In this document: piece by piece, positions 1-8,895 of the stretch
Layout of the letters: each line of letters begins with the position of its first letter
Position numbering within the stretch: the stretch's first letter is position 1
Made by a program: the position numbers and the translations under genes
The notes under the pieces: generated by a model
Seen by the model: only the letters and a program-made list of their open reading frames with translations
What the model was told of the DNA's origin: nothing
Databases searched by the model: none
DNA from: an uncultured Thermoguttaceae bacterium
GTDB taxonomy: Bacteria; Planctomycetota; Planctomycetia; Pirellulales; Thermoguttaceae
Assembly: GCA_938084835.1 (NCBI GenBank)
Contig: CALKER010000006.1
Coordinates: 682,001 to 746,000, forward strand
Length of the DNA stretch: 64,000 bases
Reading direction: 5' to 3'

Positions 1-683
1 GGATCCAATGCAACTATGGGTGTGCTCATCCTGAGGGCTATCGCAAGGCCATCGCCAAGATGCGGTTGGCGGCAAAGTTTCACTTACCCGTGATTTGCTT
101 GATCGATACTCCCGGAGCTTATCCTGGCGTGGGAGCGGAGGAGCGCGGTCAACATCAGGCTATCGCCGAAGCCATGTTTGTGATGTCTCGTCTTCCTACA
201 CCAATTATCTGTGTGGTGATTGGAGAAGGTGGCTCTGGAGGTGCCTTAGGGATCGGAGTGGGAGACCGAGTTGCGATGCTTGAATACGCCTATTACTCGG
301 TCATCAGTCCCGAGGGGTGTGCGGGAATTTTGTGGAAGAGTGAGGATTTCAAACAGCAGGCAGCTCACGCCCTTCGATTAACCTCCAAGGATCTGTTGCG
401 ACTGGGTGTCGTCGACGAGGTCCTGCCGGAGCCCCTTGGAGGTGCGCATCGCGACCCGCATCAAATGGCGACCACTTTGAAACTCTATCTTCGGGCGCAA
501 TTGCGGGAATTAACCGCAATTCCCATCCCCGAGCTTTTGGAACGCCGCTATCAAAGATTCCGCCGAATAGGGACCTTTTTCGAAAAAGGGGTACTCATCG
601 GTCCCTGCCTGGAACCGCACCCAGTCCTCGATGAGCCTTCCGCTGCTTTGATTCCGTTTGGGGACAACCCGGCAAGTACCTAA
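1..683 (+). CDS. accA: Acetyl-CoA carboxylase carboxyltransferase subunit alpha, C-terminal part
   Basis: This is the 3' part of accA; the reading frame is open from base 3 and the start lies outside the window. The product is the alpha subunit of acetyl-CoA carboxyltransferase, which with AccD moves the carboxyl group from carboxybiotin to acetyl-CoA to make malonyl-CoA for fatty acid synthesis in the cytoplasm. The visible 226 residues carry the family's AHPEGYRKA segment, then DTPGAYPG and AEERGQ, the glycine-rich GEGGSGGALGI segment and the SPEGCA motif, all in the expected order. The C-terminal tail after the crotonase-like fold is of ordinary length. The identification is firm; only the N-terminus is missing. 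Confidence 0.96.
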   Translation, partial: IQCNYGCAHPEGYRKAIAKMRLAAKFHLPVICLIDTPGAYPGVGAEERGQHQAIAEAMFVMSRLPTPIICVVIGEGGSGGALGIGVGDRVAMLEYAYYSVISPEGCAGILWKSEDFKQQAAHALRLTSKDLLRLGVVDEVLPEPLGGAHRDPHQMATTLKLYLRAQLRELTAIPIPELLERRYQRFRRIGTFFEKGVLIGPCLEPHPVLDEPSAALIPFGDNPAST

Positions 684-1140
684 ACACTCCCGGAGTGAGC
701 CAATATCCCAGTAGGTAAGAGTGGCCCGTGCGAATCAAAATCGAGGCTTTGGCGGCAATGCCTCTCTTCATATTGGACGGGTAGGGAATTTGGATCGGGT
801 AGTTGGATCCGGAGGATCGCAAATTAGCCCTGCGTCGAACGTCCGATAATGTTTCTTATGTTCGGTCAGATGCCAGGTTTTTCGCGGCATTTTGGACTTT
901 TTCCTCAATACGGCGGACGAGACTTTTTCGTACCTGTGAGGCTCGTAGCTGTGAGGACTGATTCGGGAGTTTGCCTTGCTTCTCCCCCTGCCCCATGGTG
1001 CATGGCCTCACTTGGACGTGTTCGAGAAGGATCGGGGAAGCCCGGGAGCTCCTCGTGCGGGATGCGGCAGTAGGGCTGGCCAGCCGGATGCGAACTCGGA
1101 AAGCTGTACGGGTTCCCGTGCGGGCAAAAAGCAAGTACGA
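684..1140. other. Intergenic region between accA and cvpA
   Basis: This 457-base gap lies between the accA stop and the stop of the leftward cvpA gene, so it is a convergent 3'-3' spacer. Short open frames cross it on both strands, but none has a recognisable family or a ribosome binding site. I see no T-tailed hairpin. Confidence 0.5.
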
Positions 1141-1740
1141 TCAACTGGGAAAAATCCCCACAGCCCCCTTCTCCTCCGAGTTAAAGCCCGGTTCCTGATG
1201 GGCATCTTCCGCTTTTGATGATTCAAGGTGGCGCTCGAATTCGTCCAGATACTCTTTCAAGGTCGCATGGATTTCGGAGGGTAATAAGGGCCTTGCCGAC
1301 ACAATGGTCCAGGTAAGAAGCCGACCTGCCTTGGAAGAAAGTACCCACTGGCGTGTGGTCTGTGAGAGTGTCACACCAAAAAAACTAATCACAAGGCAGA
1401 GGGCCCACGCCTTCAAGAGACCAAAAATTGCCCCAAGCTGTCGGTCGAAATCCCTGAGCTTAAGTCGATCAATAAATACGCTGAGCCACTGAAAGATCAG
1501 CCACACCACAAACGATGTGGCAACGAACAAAACGAACATGGCGATAAACAGGTTCCACGGAACGGCCGTCCCAAAGAGCGGAGCAACGACTTTGCCGAAT
1601 TTCATGGCAACCAAGGTACTAGCCACAAGAGCGGTCAGCCACGCCAGCTGCCAAATAAGACCTCTGATGGCTCCGAAGAGGAGCCCACCGGAAAGAAACA
1701 CAATGACCACAATATCGAAGACGGCCACTTGTTGATCCAT
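1141..1740 (-). CDS. CvpA family membrane protein
   Basis: A 199-residue inner-membrane protein of the CvpA (colicin V production) family. Four hydrophobic segments are visible within roughly residues 8-30, 34-54, 62-88 and 104-128, followed by a charged cytoplasmic tail. The GAIRGLI segment after the first helix is typical of the family. The ATG at 1738-1740 is preceded by AGGA. It lies downstream of dtd on the same strand with a 108-base gap, so the two may be co-transcribed. The molecular function of CvpA proteins is poorly defined (envelope homeostasis and biofilm roles in other bacteria), and nothing here narrows it. Confidence 0.85.
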   Translation of the reverse strand: MDQQVAVFDIVVIVFLSGGLLFGAIRGLIWQLAWLTALVASTLVAMKFGKVVAPLFGTAVPWNLFIAMFVLFVATSFVVWLIFQWLSVFIDRLKLRDFDRQLGAIFGLLKAWALCLVISFFGVTLSQTTRQWVLSSKAGRLLTWTIVSARPLLPSEIHATLKEYLDEFERHLESSKAEDAHQEPGFNSEEKGAVGIFPS

Positions 1741-1848
1741 TACGGAACTTGTCCTCGAATGTGGAAGTTCGACCGCGGGAACCTTCGCCGGGGTTTGCTT
1801 GGGAGGTTTGGCAATCCGCGGGGTCCTATCCAGCCTCGACGCACCTCT

Positions 1849-2295
1849 TTATAGTTCCCTGCTATCCAGCCAAATTGTCACTGGACCGTCATTTACAAGC
1901 TCCACAAGCATATGTTCACGGAATCGCCCTGTGGCCACGGGGACGCCTCTGTTTCTCAGGAAGTCGACGAAAAAGCTGTAAAGCTCCGCAGCTAACTCTG
2001 GCGGAGCGGCGCCAACGAAGCTCGGTCGGCGACCCTTTCGACAATCGGCAAAGAGCGTAAACTGGCTTACGACCAAAACGGATCCCCCCACATCCTGGAG
2101 GGCTAAGTTCATTTTACCTGCGCTGTCCTCGAAAATTCTCAGCCCAATCACTTTGTCGGCCAATTTAACGGCTTCTGCTTGATTGTCGTCTTGACCGATA
2201 CCCAAAAGAACAACTAGACCCCTTCCGATCTGGCCTACCACTTCGCCATGGACGCTCACAGAAGCGCGACTGACTCGTTGGATACAGGCCCGCAT
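1849..2295 (-). CDS. dtd: D-aminoacyl-tRNA deacylase
   Basis: Dtd hydrolyses D-amino acids, and glycine mischarged on tRNA-Ala, from tRNAs as a chiral proofreading enzyme in the cytoplasm. The 148-residue product has the normal family length and starts [13 protein letters not shown]. It carries the SQFTLFAD motif with the catalytic-site threonine and the NDGPVT segment containing the cross-subunit Gly-cisPro pair that reads chirality. The ATG at 2293-2295 gives the canonical N-terminus, although no good Shine-Dalgarno is visible. It is the first gene of a leftward pair with cvpA. Confidence 0.96.
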   Translation of the reverse strand: MRACIQRVSRASVSVHGEVVGQIGRGLVVLLGIGQDDNQAEAVKLADKVIGLRIFEDSAGKMNLALQDVGGSVLVVSQFTLFADCRKGRRPSFVGAAPPELAAELYSFFVDFLRNRGVPVATGRFREHMLVELVNDGPVTIWLDSREL

Positions 2296-2641
2296 ATTAT
2301 CTTTGTGGAAGTGATGAAATTTTTTGGGCTCTCTGTTAGCCTAGCACACCAATGCCTAACAACTTCTTTTGGAAGAGTGGCCCAGGCTCGCACACTGTCG
2401 GCTCAAAATTCTTAACAACGCTCCCCTTTAGGGTAATTGACCGCCGGGGACACCGCTTGTATCTTCGTACCAGTCGACTGGCTTGCAATTGGCTGCCGCG
2501 GGTTTCGCGAGTTAAGGTAAACCGAACATTCCCCACTGCGTGGTATGGCGTTGGGTGCTGTCCCGCGCACCCGATGGCGATGGTTCTGCTTATTATTTGT
2601 TTTTTGCTAAAGATCCCATTAAATCGGAAGGCTGGCGCCCG
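2296..2641. other. Divergent intergenic region dtd / KDPG aldolase
   Basis: This 346-base spacer separates divergently transcribed dtd and the aldolase gene, so it must hold both promoters. I cannot assign either with confidence. The aldolase frame stays open upstream to about base 2540, but the translated sequence there does not resemble the family's N-terminus. Confidence 0.45.
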
Positions 2642-3301
2642 ATGCAAGCGAAGAATATCTTGGAGCAAATTATCGATTGCGGCATTGTAGCTGTCATGAG
2701 GTCGCCGGAGGGTTCCTTCCTCACGGATGTGGTGAAGGCACTCATTGATGGCGGCGTAACGGTGGTGGAGATCACCTTCACGGTACCGGCAGCTCATCGG
2801 GTCCTTGAGGTAGTGCGAGCCTCTCTGCGAGACCGAGTGATTTTGGGAGCCGGCACAGTTTTGGACCCGGAAACGGCACGGATCGCCCTTCTGAGCGGGG
2901 CCGAATTCATCGTGGCTCCAACCCTTAATCTTAGTGTAATCGAGTTGTGCAAGCGTTACGGCAAGGTTGTTGTTCCCGGCGCCTATACTCCTACCGAGGT
3001 GCTTAGTGCGTGGCAAGCGGGCGCCGACATCGTGAAAATCTTTCCTGCGGACATTGGAGGTCCCGCTTATTTACGCGCACTTCTGGCTCCCTTGCCTCAG
3101 GTGCGCTTGCTGCCCACCGGGGGAGTGAATTTGGAGACGGCCGCAGAGTTCCTTCGCGCAGGGGCATGTGCTCTGGGGGTAGGGAGCTCACTTGTCGAAC
3201 CCAAGGCCTTGGCTCAGCGCGACTTTGCACGAATCACATCCCTGGCAAGTCAATACGTACGGATTGTCCAAGACACACGGCGATCCTTGGCGGGGGCATA
3301 A
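2642..3301 (+). CDS. Bifunctional KDPG/KHG aldolase-like protein
   Basis: A 219-residue class I aldolase of the 2-keto-3-deoxy-6-phosphogluconate / 4-hydroxy-2-oxoglutarate family. It cleaves KDPG to pyruvate and glyceraldehyde-3-phosphate in the Entner-Doudoroff route, or acts on related keto-deoxy sugars. Seen directly: catalytic Glu43 in VVEITF, the GAGTV phosphate-side motif near residue 69, the Schiff-base Lys132 in DIVKIFPA and the LPTGGV phosphate-binding loop. The ATG at 2642 fits the usual MQAKNIL-type start; its Shine-Dalgarno is weak. No edd or sugar-acid gene is adjacent, so the exact substrate (for example KDPGal) is uncertain. Confidence 0.9.
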   Translation: MQAKNILEQIIDCGIVAVMRSPEGSFLTDVVKALIDGGVTVVEITFTVPAAHRVLEVVRASLRDRVILGAGTVLDPETARIALLSGAEFIVAPTLNLSVIELCKRYGKVVVPGAYTPTEVLSAWQAGADIVKIFPADIGGPAYLRALLAPLPQVRLLPTGGVNLETAAEFLRAGACALGVGSSLVEPKALAQRDFARITSLASQYVRIVQDTRRSLAGA

Positions 3302-3409
3302 GTTGTCCGTGCCAGTAGGAAGTTGTTAAGGACCCAGCCAATCCGGCGGGAGGGGCTTGGGGAATTTTTGCTTTATCAAACTTGCACATGGCCCGGCCGA
3401 TCGGCGGGA

Positions 3410-4501
3410 ATGCCAAACATGCCAAAAATACGTGCTTCGGATCTGTGGCGGCAAAAAACCAAGATTTCGTCAGAAGTTGTAATCTTGACCGGAGAGGACT
3501 CTTTTTGGAAAGCGGAAGCTCTTCGTGAGGTCCGACGCGCACAAGGGGAAGCTTCTCAAGGAGGCCCTCTGTCCCTGCGCCGATTTGACGGCGCGGCTTT
3601 GGGATGGCGTGATTTCATCGAGGAATTGGAAACTCCCTCGTTATTCTCTCAGAAACTTTTCGTCGTGGTCGAGGAGGCCGACGCTTTTGTTTCCGCCTAT
3701 CAGAAAGAGCTATTGAAGATTTTGTCCTTGGGGAACCTTCCCGGGACTGTAGCTTTGTCGATGAAACGGCTGGCGGCCAATTCTAACTTAGCGCGTTACG
3801 TGGTCGAGCAGGGGCTGTGGATCGACTGTTCGCCGGCAGATCGTGGGGAGCTGCTGCGGTGGCTCCCTTGCTGGGCCGAGGTGCAGCACCAGCTTCGGCT
3901 TAAGCCCGAGGCGGCCCGAACTCTTGTGGATATAGTGGGGGAAGATCCAGGACTGTTGGCCCAGCAACTTGCGAAGCTTGCGCTTTTTGTGGGATCCAAC
4001 CGGACCGTGTCGGCTGAGTTGATTACAGAACACTGTGCCACCTGGCGGGTGGAAACGATTTGGACCATTTTGGATCTCGCCATGGAAGGCAGACATTCGG
4101 CGGCCCTCGTGGAGCTTCATCGGCTGCTTTCAAGTGGTGTTCATCCTCTGGCTATCCTGGGTCAAATGGCTGGATCTCTGCGTCGGCTTGCTTTAGCCGC
4201 AGAACATCTGAGTTTGCGTCCTACCCAGGCCGGTGGCCCGACGCGTCGCCTCTTGCAAGACATGGGCATACCGCCGGGTGTCCAGGCCAAGATGGAAGTT
4301 CAGATTCGCCGGCTTGGGCTAGCTAATGCCAGGAAGTTGGCCTCGCTGCTTTTGGAGGTCGATTTTCAGCTGAAAGGCGGAAGTGCTTTTCCGGAGCAGG
4401 TTGTGCTCGAACGACTAATTTCTTGGCTTGCCGACGAGAGAGTGCGTCGCTGGTCGGCCAGCAGTCCGCAAGCGTGGGCCGCAAATATATCCCTCGCATA
4501 A
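3410..4501 (+). CDS. holA: DNA polymerase III subunit delta
   Basis: The delta subunit opens the beta sliding clamp as part of the clamp-loader complex during chromosome replication. The 363-residue protein has the family layout: an N-terminal AAA+-like domain starting near VVILTGEDSFW, a lid domain, and an all-alpha C-terminal collar ending in a QLKGG-type helix. As usual for delta subunits, there is no functional Walker A motif. I chose the ATG at 3410 (preceded by GGCGGGA). An in-frame ATG at 3419 and an upstream TTG at 3323 are alternatives. It follows the aldolase gene by about 110 bases on the same strand. Confidence 0.9.
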   Translation: MPNMPKIRASDLWRQKTKISSEVVILTGEDSFWKAEALREVRRAQGEASQGGPLSLRRFDGAALGWRDFIEELETPSLFSQKLFVVVEEADAFVSAYQKELLKILSLGNLPGTVALSMKRLAANSNLARYVVEQGLWIDCSPADRGELLRWLPCWAEVQHQLRLKPEAARTLVDIVGEDPGLLAQQLAKLALFVGSNRTVSAELITEHCATWRVETIWTILDLAMEGRHSAALVELHRLLSSGVHPLAILGQMAGSLRRLALAAEHLSLRPTQAGGPTRRLLQDMGIPPGVQAKMEVQIRRLGLANARKLASLLLEVDFQLKGGSAFPEQVVLERLISWLADERVRRWSASSPQAWAANISLA

Positions 4502-5156
4502 AGATCACGCGACATCTTGCTAATATCACTTGTTTTATAAGTTTTGTCGTTTTGTCACTGTGCAGGTCGCCTTGGATTGTCTAACTGGTCCATTTCTCCG
4601 AATTTGTCTTCTTCGAGGGCAAAGCTGAGCCGACATTAGGCACCGCCATCCATACCGCCATTTTCCGGACTAGCGGGGATTCGCCTGACCAATACGGATT
4701 TAGAGGAACGCAGCCGATTGGAGTTTCAGTTCATTTTTGCCAGATTCGTGTTCCCCGTAAAAATTGTTGGTATCGGTATTTTGCGTGGGATAGGATAAAT
4801 GACCTAAATAGATCATTTGTTTCAACGGCTTTTCTCTTGAGCACTCTGCGGGGAAAAATATAAAATCCGGTGTAATCGGCCTGGCCTTGTCCGATAGCAA
4901 TACCTTCGTCGCGTGGGTTCGGCGTCCCCTATTGAGACTATTTCGCCCATTCTGATCAGCGGGATCGGTGTGACGGGACAAGCGGCGGGGGTCAGCCGCC
5001 AAAGCCGGCGATTTGGTTTACGCAGTGATTCGCAACCATTACATCCGAAGTTCCTTTTTTCTTCTCTTCCTAACTGTACCAAGTTCCGAAGTTCGGGAAA
5101 CATTCTCGTCTGGATTCATGCCATGTAGGCCGAGAGGTGAGACTTTTCTGAGGTTC
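4502..5156. other. Intergenic region downstream of holA
   Basis: A 655-base stretch between holA and the next rightward gene. It is AT-richer at its left end (about 4510-4560). A small GC hairpin (GCGGC at 4982-4986 with GCCGC at 4995-4999) lies near the right end. Short open frames on both strands look like noise. The promoter of the following gene is presumably here but cannot be placed. Confidence 0.45.
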
Positions 5157-6920
5157 ATGAGGCTTGCCGTCATCAAGATGACAACTGTACTGCGGAACCG
5201 GCTTCTACGAGGCACCATGTTCTTGCTTGCCGCTTGTCTGTTCCCGGCGGGTTGTGCCGTCGTGGCGGGCAAGGCTGGACAGAGCTATCCCCCGACCTCG
5301 GGGCAGCTGCGCACTTTGCAGGGTGGGCTACCAGAACCAACTTTCAGGGGCTCGACCCCTTTGGACCAGCTGGCGCTTCAACACGGTGACCCAGGGGGGG
5401 AAAAGCTCCATCACTCGGCTCTGCAGAATGGACAAAACTTGGTTAACTTAGCTGGCTCAAAGCCATCAGACACCTCGTTAACCACTGGCGTGGGCGAAGA
5501 TCTGCGAAACGATTTTTCTAACCGGTTAAGGGAGGTTGAGCAGGAACTTCAGAATCTCCCTCTCCTGCCGGAGATCCGCGAAAAAGTGTTGGGACTTTTC
5601 TGCGAAACCGACCCGTCGGTGTGGCCCATTCTCTTGAGCCACGCTTATTTGTTGGCTCAGTTGTCCGCGCCCTCCCCTGCTCTACCCCGCTCGCCGGGGT
5701 CGAACTATGACGGTCTGGCAAGTGGCAAGGGTGGGACGAATTATCTTCATTATCTTCCTTTTGTGGGGGAATCACATTTCTTGACGGGGATGAGCTCGGG
5801 AGGATCTCCGGATGCTCCGATGGCTTCGTTCTCGGCTGAGGAACCTGATTCTCAGTCAGAGGGGATTCGATTCGCCAATTTTACGGCTTCCGCCCCCTCC
5901 ATTTTAGGGAGCACCCTCCAGGAGCCCTCAAAGGGTGATGTATGGCTTTTAGGGGCGGGGGTCCTCACGAGCCAACCGGAGGATGCCGGCCAATTTATTC
6001 AGAAAAAGGGAACAATCACCTTAACTTCACAGGATGGAAGTTTCGTCGCGGCTGGCAGCCGGGCCGGTGGTTGTTCGGAGTCGGTCTTAGGGCGCGAAGG
6101 ATTCGCATGCCAGAATGTGTTGCCCGGCAGTGAGGCTGGCCTGCACCCAAGCTCGGTTCTTGGCGGTGGTGCCCCTCCCCTGCCCTGCTATGGTTCCGCG
6201 GCATGGCGGGATTGTGTGCAGGCAGCCATTCTCCGCTTGGAAGATGAGCTGAGAAAAACCGCCGAACCGTCCGATGCTGAGGCCCTCCGCGCCCGGTTGC
6301 GTCTTTTAAAACTTTCGGCCGGGAATCGCGACGCGGCTATGCAGCTTGACTCCTCTACCGCCGGGGCCCTTGATGATTTTTGGGCAAACCAGCTTTTTGC
6401 TTTATGGCTTCTCACTGAGCCTCAAGTCGTGAGCAGTCCTGAAGCCCGCTTTTGCGAGATAGCCCGCCGGCTCGAGGATGCTTTGGCAGCCCTGCGAAAA
6501 GAATGCCCCTTGGTCGTACGAAATCTTGCTTTCGCTACGGAGATCCAAAGCTTTGGCGTGATCAAAACGTTTGACCGGTACGAATTCACTGTTGGACAGC
6601 GAGTTTTGTTGTATGCTGAGGTGGAAAACCTCAGAAGCAAGGTGACTTCTCAGGGTTATCACACAAAGACCCGTGGCCGTGTTGACATCTTCGATGCCGA
6701 GGGTAAACGCGTTGCGGAGCAGCAGTTTTCCCCTACCGAGGAATATTGCCGGAACCAGCGGCGCGATTTTTTTGTCGGTTTCGAATTCAATCTTCCTAGC
6801 CATATCTCCCCCGGCCGGTATTCCCTCGAGCTAACGATCCAGGATCTTCATTCAGGGAAGTTGGGCCGATCCGTAGTCGAGTTCTCGATCGTAGCTGACA
6901 GACGCTCTTCGGGACATTAA
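5157..6920 (+). CDS. Hypothetical lipoprotein-like secreted protein
   Basis: I do not recognise a named family. With the ATG at 5157 the protein has 587 residues. It begins with a basic N-terminus and a hydrophobic stretch ending FPAGC, which looks like an imperfect lipobox, so export and lipid attachment are likely. The middle is low-complexity and rich in Ser, Gly and Pro, with a helical charged segment near the centre. The last 120 residues look like a compact beta domain (segments such as EFTVGQRVLLYAEVEN and GRYSLELTIQDL) and are the best conserved-looking part. The start is uncertain: the frame is open from 5013, with other ATGs at 5118 and 5178. Confidence 0.7.
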   Translation: MRLAVIKMTTVLRNRLLRGTMFLLAACLFPAGCAVVAGKAGQSYPPTSGQLRTLQGGLPEPTFRGSTPLDQLALQHGDPGGEKLHHSALQNGQNLVNLAGSKPSDTSLTTGVGEDLRNDFSNRLREVEQELQNLPLLPEIREKVLGLFCETDPSVWPILLSHAYLLAQLSAPSPALPRSPGSNYDGLASGKGGTNYLHYLPFVGESHFLTGMSSGGSPDAPMASFSAEEPDSQSEGIRFANFTASAPSILGSTLQEPSKGDVWLLGAGVLTSQPEDAGQFIQKKGTITLTSQDGSFVAAGSRAGGCSESVLGREGFACQNVLPGSEAGLHPSSVLGGGAPPLPCYGSAAWRDCVQAAILRLEDELRKTAEPSDAEALRARLRLLKLSAGNRDAAMQLDSSTAGALDDFWANQLFALWLLTEPQVVSSPEARFCEIARRLEDALAALRKECPLVVRNLAFATEIQSFGVIKTFDRYEFTVGQRVLLYAEVENLRSKVTSQGYHTKTRGRVDIFDAEGKRVAEQQFSPTEEYCRNQRRDFFVGFEFNLPSHISPGRYSLELTIQDLHSGKLGRSVVEFSIVADRRSSGH

Positions 6921-7274
6921 ACCTTCCCCTTCCCGCTTTTTTACCTTTTCCGCTCCAAGGGTTGCCATTCCAATCTAGGAACTTCTCCACCTGCAAAAGT
7001 TGCGGCCATGGCCAAAAAGGCCATTAGGGAGGGGCGAACTCGTTAATTGGAAGGGTAATCCCCTGGCATTCCACAAAGAAATGAGGGGCGAGATGTCGGA
7101 TTCTAAAAGTGGGAAGCCATCTATCTGGATTGGGAACCCACGTGGTGCCTCCTGCCACTTGAGGCGATACAATGCTTGGTAATGCCATCTCCGGTCCTTG
7201 CGTCGGCCCTTTTTGCCTATCGAACATATCTCGGGGTGCAACGGTTCGATTGGATACTGGGTGTGGTGGAAGTC
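6921..7274. other. Intergenic region upstream of ROK kinase
   Basis: A 354-base gap between two rightward genes. The frame of the downstream kinase is open back to 7176, but family resemblance begins only at the ATG at 7275. I see no clear terminator or repeat. Confidence 0.45.
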
Positions 7275-8237
7275 ATGTTTCTTGGAATCGAAATCGGGGG
7301 GACAAAGCTCCAACTGGGCGTAGGAGGCGCGGATAGCCCGAGGCTCGAGGCTTTAACAAGGCTGGACGTGCCGCCGGGAGCCGATGCCAGGTGGATTCGC
7401 GAGGCCATTGTACCACTCGCGAAAGAGCTCTGTATGGCATATGGTGTGGGAGTGGTTGGGGTAGGTTTCGGCGGTCCGGTAGAACCAAAGAGTGGGACTG
7501 TCGTTCGTAGTCATCAAATCCCCGGCTGGGAGGAGTTCCCATTGGCAAGTTGGCTCGCAGAGGAACTTGGGGTGCCTGTCCGCGTTGGAAATGATGCCGA
7601 TTGTGCGGGCTTGGCCGAGGCTTTGCTGGGTGCGGGCAAAGGTTGGCGTTATGTTTTCTATACCAATATCGGCAGCGGAATTGGTGGGGCCATCATCCTT
7701 GTGGGACGTGTATACACGGGCGGGAAAGGAATTGCGGGCGAGATTGGACATCTGCAACCTTTTGGTTTAAGTGATGCTGCGCAGCTGGATGTGGAATCGC
7801 TGGCTAGTGGTTGGGCGATCTCCCAGACGGTGCGGCGAAAACTCGCGGATAAAGATCCGGCCGATCCGGGCGCGCGAATACTCTTTGAAGTCTGCAAAGG
7901 TGAGCCGGAACGCTTGTCCGTAAGGGAAATTGCAGAGGCAGCGCGAATGGGGGCTTCCTTGGCGAAAGCGGCGCTCGACGATGCTTGCCGGGTGTATGGC
8001 TGGGCGATTGCTCAGGTGGTCACCTTACTGGCTCCAGAAGTGGTCGTGGTGGGAGGTGGTGTTTCACTAATCGGGGAGGAATTATTTTTTCAGCCCCTTC
8101 GCCGTTATGTAAACCAATTTGTTTTTCCGCCGCTCCGGGGGACCTTTGATGTGGTGCCCGCTGCTTTGGGAGAAGAGGTTGTTGTACATGGGGCAATCCT
8201 ACTTGCAAAGCAAGGAGACGGTATATTAGGCTTGTAG
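7275..8237 (+). CDS. ROK family sugar kinase lacking the zinc motif
   Basis: A 320-residue ROK (repressor, ORF, kinase) protein, probably an ATP-dependent hexose kinase acting in the cytoplasm. Seen: the phosphate-1 motif GIEIGGTKLQLG at the N-terminus, GFGGPVEP, the catalytic-base motif GNDADCAG, the TNIGSGIGGA loop and the adenosine motif VVVVGGGVS. The family's usual CxCGxxGCxE zinc site after GEIGH is missing and is replaced by a cysteine-free segment (FGLSDAAQLD). Substrate cannot be read from sequence. It is unrelated in detail to the second ROK gene at 61.5-62.8 kb, which keeps the zinc motif. Confidence 0.85.
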   Translation: MFLGIEIGGTKLQLGVGGADSPRLEALTRLDVPPGADARWIREAIVPLAKELCMAYGVGVVGVGFGGPVEPKSGTVVRSHQIPGWEEFPLASWLAEELGVPVRVGNDADCAGLAEALLGAGKGWRYVFYTNIGSGIGGAIILVGRVYTGGKGIAGEIGHLQPFGLSDAAQLDVESLASGWAISQTVRRKLADKDPADPGARILFEVCKGEPERLSVREIAEAARMGASLAKAALDDACRVYGWAIAQVVTLLAPEVVVVGGGVSLIGEELFFQPLRRYVNQFVFPPLRGTFDVVPAALGEEVVVHGAILLAKQGDGILGL

Positions 8238-8502
8238 ATGCTCATGGTGCCACCCTGAGCCTTGTAAGCTGTTTATTCGTGGGAAATTATAATAGGAACT
8301 GGTTGGGTCGAAATGCTTGGCTTATGTGCGGGAGCTTCAAAGTTAACAACTTGATCAGGGGGACTGAACGGGTCCCGTGAAACGCTGAGGACAACGCGGG
8401 AGTGTTTATGCCCTTTTTTTTATCAAGCAAGCGGGTCTCCGGATGTCGGTGGTATTGGTTGGCACGGAATCAGTAAGTTAATTGGGAAAATAGGCGTTTA
8501 CT

Positions 8503-8733
8503 ATGGACGTCGGCAACTTTGGGAAGTGGCTTTTCGGTTTCGGACTGTTGGTGGCGGTTGTGGGTTTACTTTTGTGGTTGGGTTCCCGAATTGGTTTGCC
8601 AATCGGACGTCTCCCGGGTGACATCCAAGTTTCAGGCGAACGCTGGTCGTTTTACTTTCCTTTGATGAGTTGCATCGTTTTAAGCGCGATTTTAACTGTG
8701 GCGCTTAATATTATCCTTCGCTTTTTTCGTTAA
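8503..8733 (+). CDS. DUF2905 small membrane protein
   Basis: A 76-residue protein matching the DUF2905 pattern: an N-terminal FGKWLFGFG segment, one hydrophobic helix, a short amphipathic linker with GRLPGDI, then a second hydrophobic helix that starts near YFPLMSCIVLS and ends in basic residues. The family is a two-helix inner-membrane protein of unknown function found across many phyla. The ATG at 8503 gives the canonical start. A strong terminator follows 55 bases after the stop, so it ends its transcription unit. Confidence 0.88.
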   Translation: MDVGNFGKWLFGFGLLVAVVGLLLWLGSRIGLPIGRLPGDIQVSGERWSFYFPLMSCIVLSAILTVALNIILRFFR

Positions 8734-8787
8734 AGGTGGCATCTGGCCCTGAGGGTGTGGAAATCGCAAGGTGAATCAGCGGGGTGG

Positions 8788-8816
8788 CGGGGCTGGCTTC
8801 AGAGAGCCCCGTTTTT
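8788..8816 (+). terminator. Rho-independent terminator after DUF2905 gene
   Basis: A 7-bp perfect GC-rich stem (CGGGGCT at 8788-8794 with AGCCCCG at 8805-8811), a 10-base loop and a run of five T immediately after. It ends the rightward unit just before the leftward glycosyltransferase gene. Confidence 0.88.
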
Positions 8817-8895
8817 GATTGACGATTAGCCCTTTTCGTCTCCTTGGCCCAAAAAGACGTTTTCGTGTTTTTAAATCTCTTCTGCGCAGTGATTC

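Noticed and set aside
905..1144. Minus-strand frame touching the cvpA stop
   Set aside because: TTG start, no known family, and composition looks like shadow sequence.
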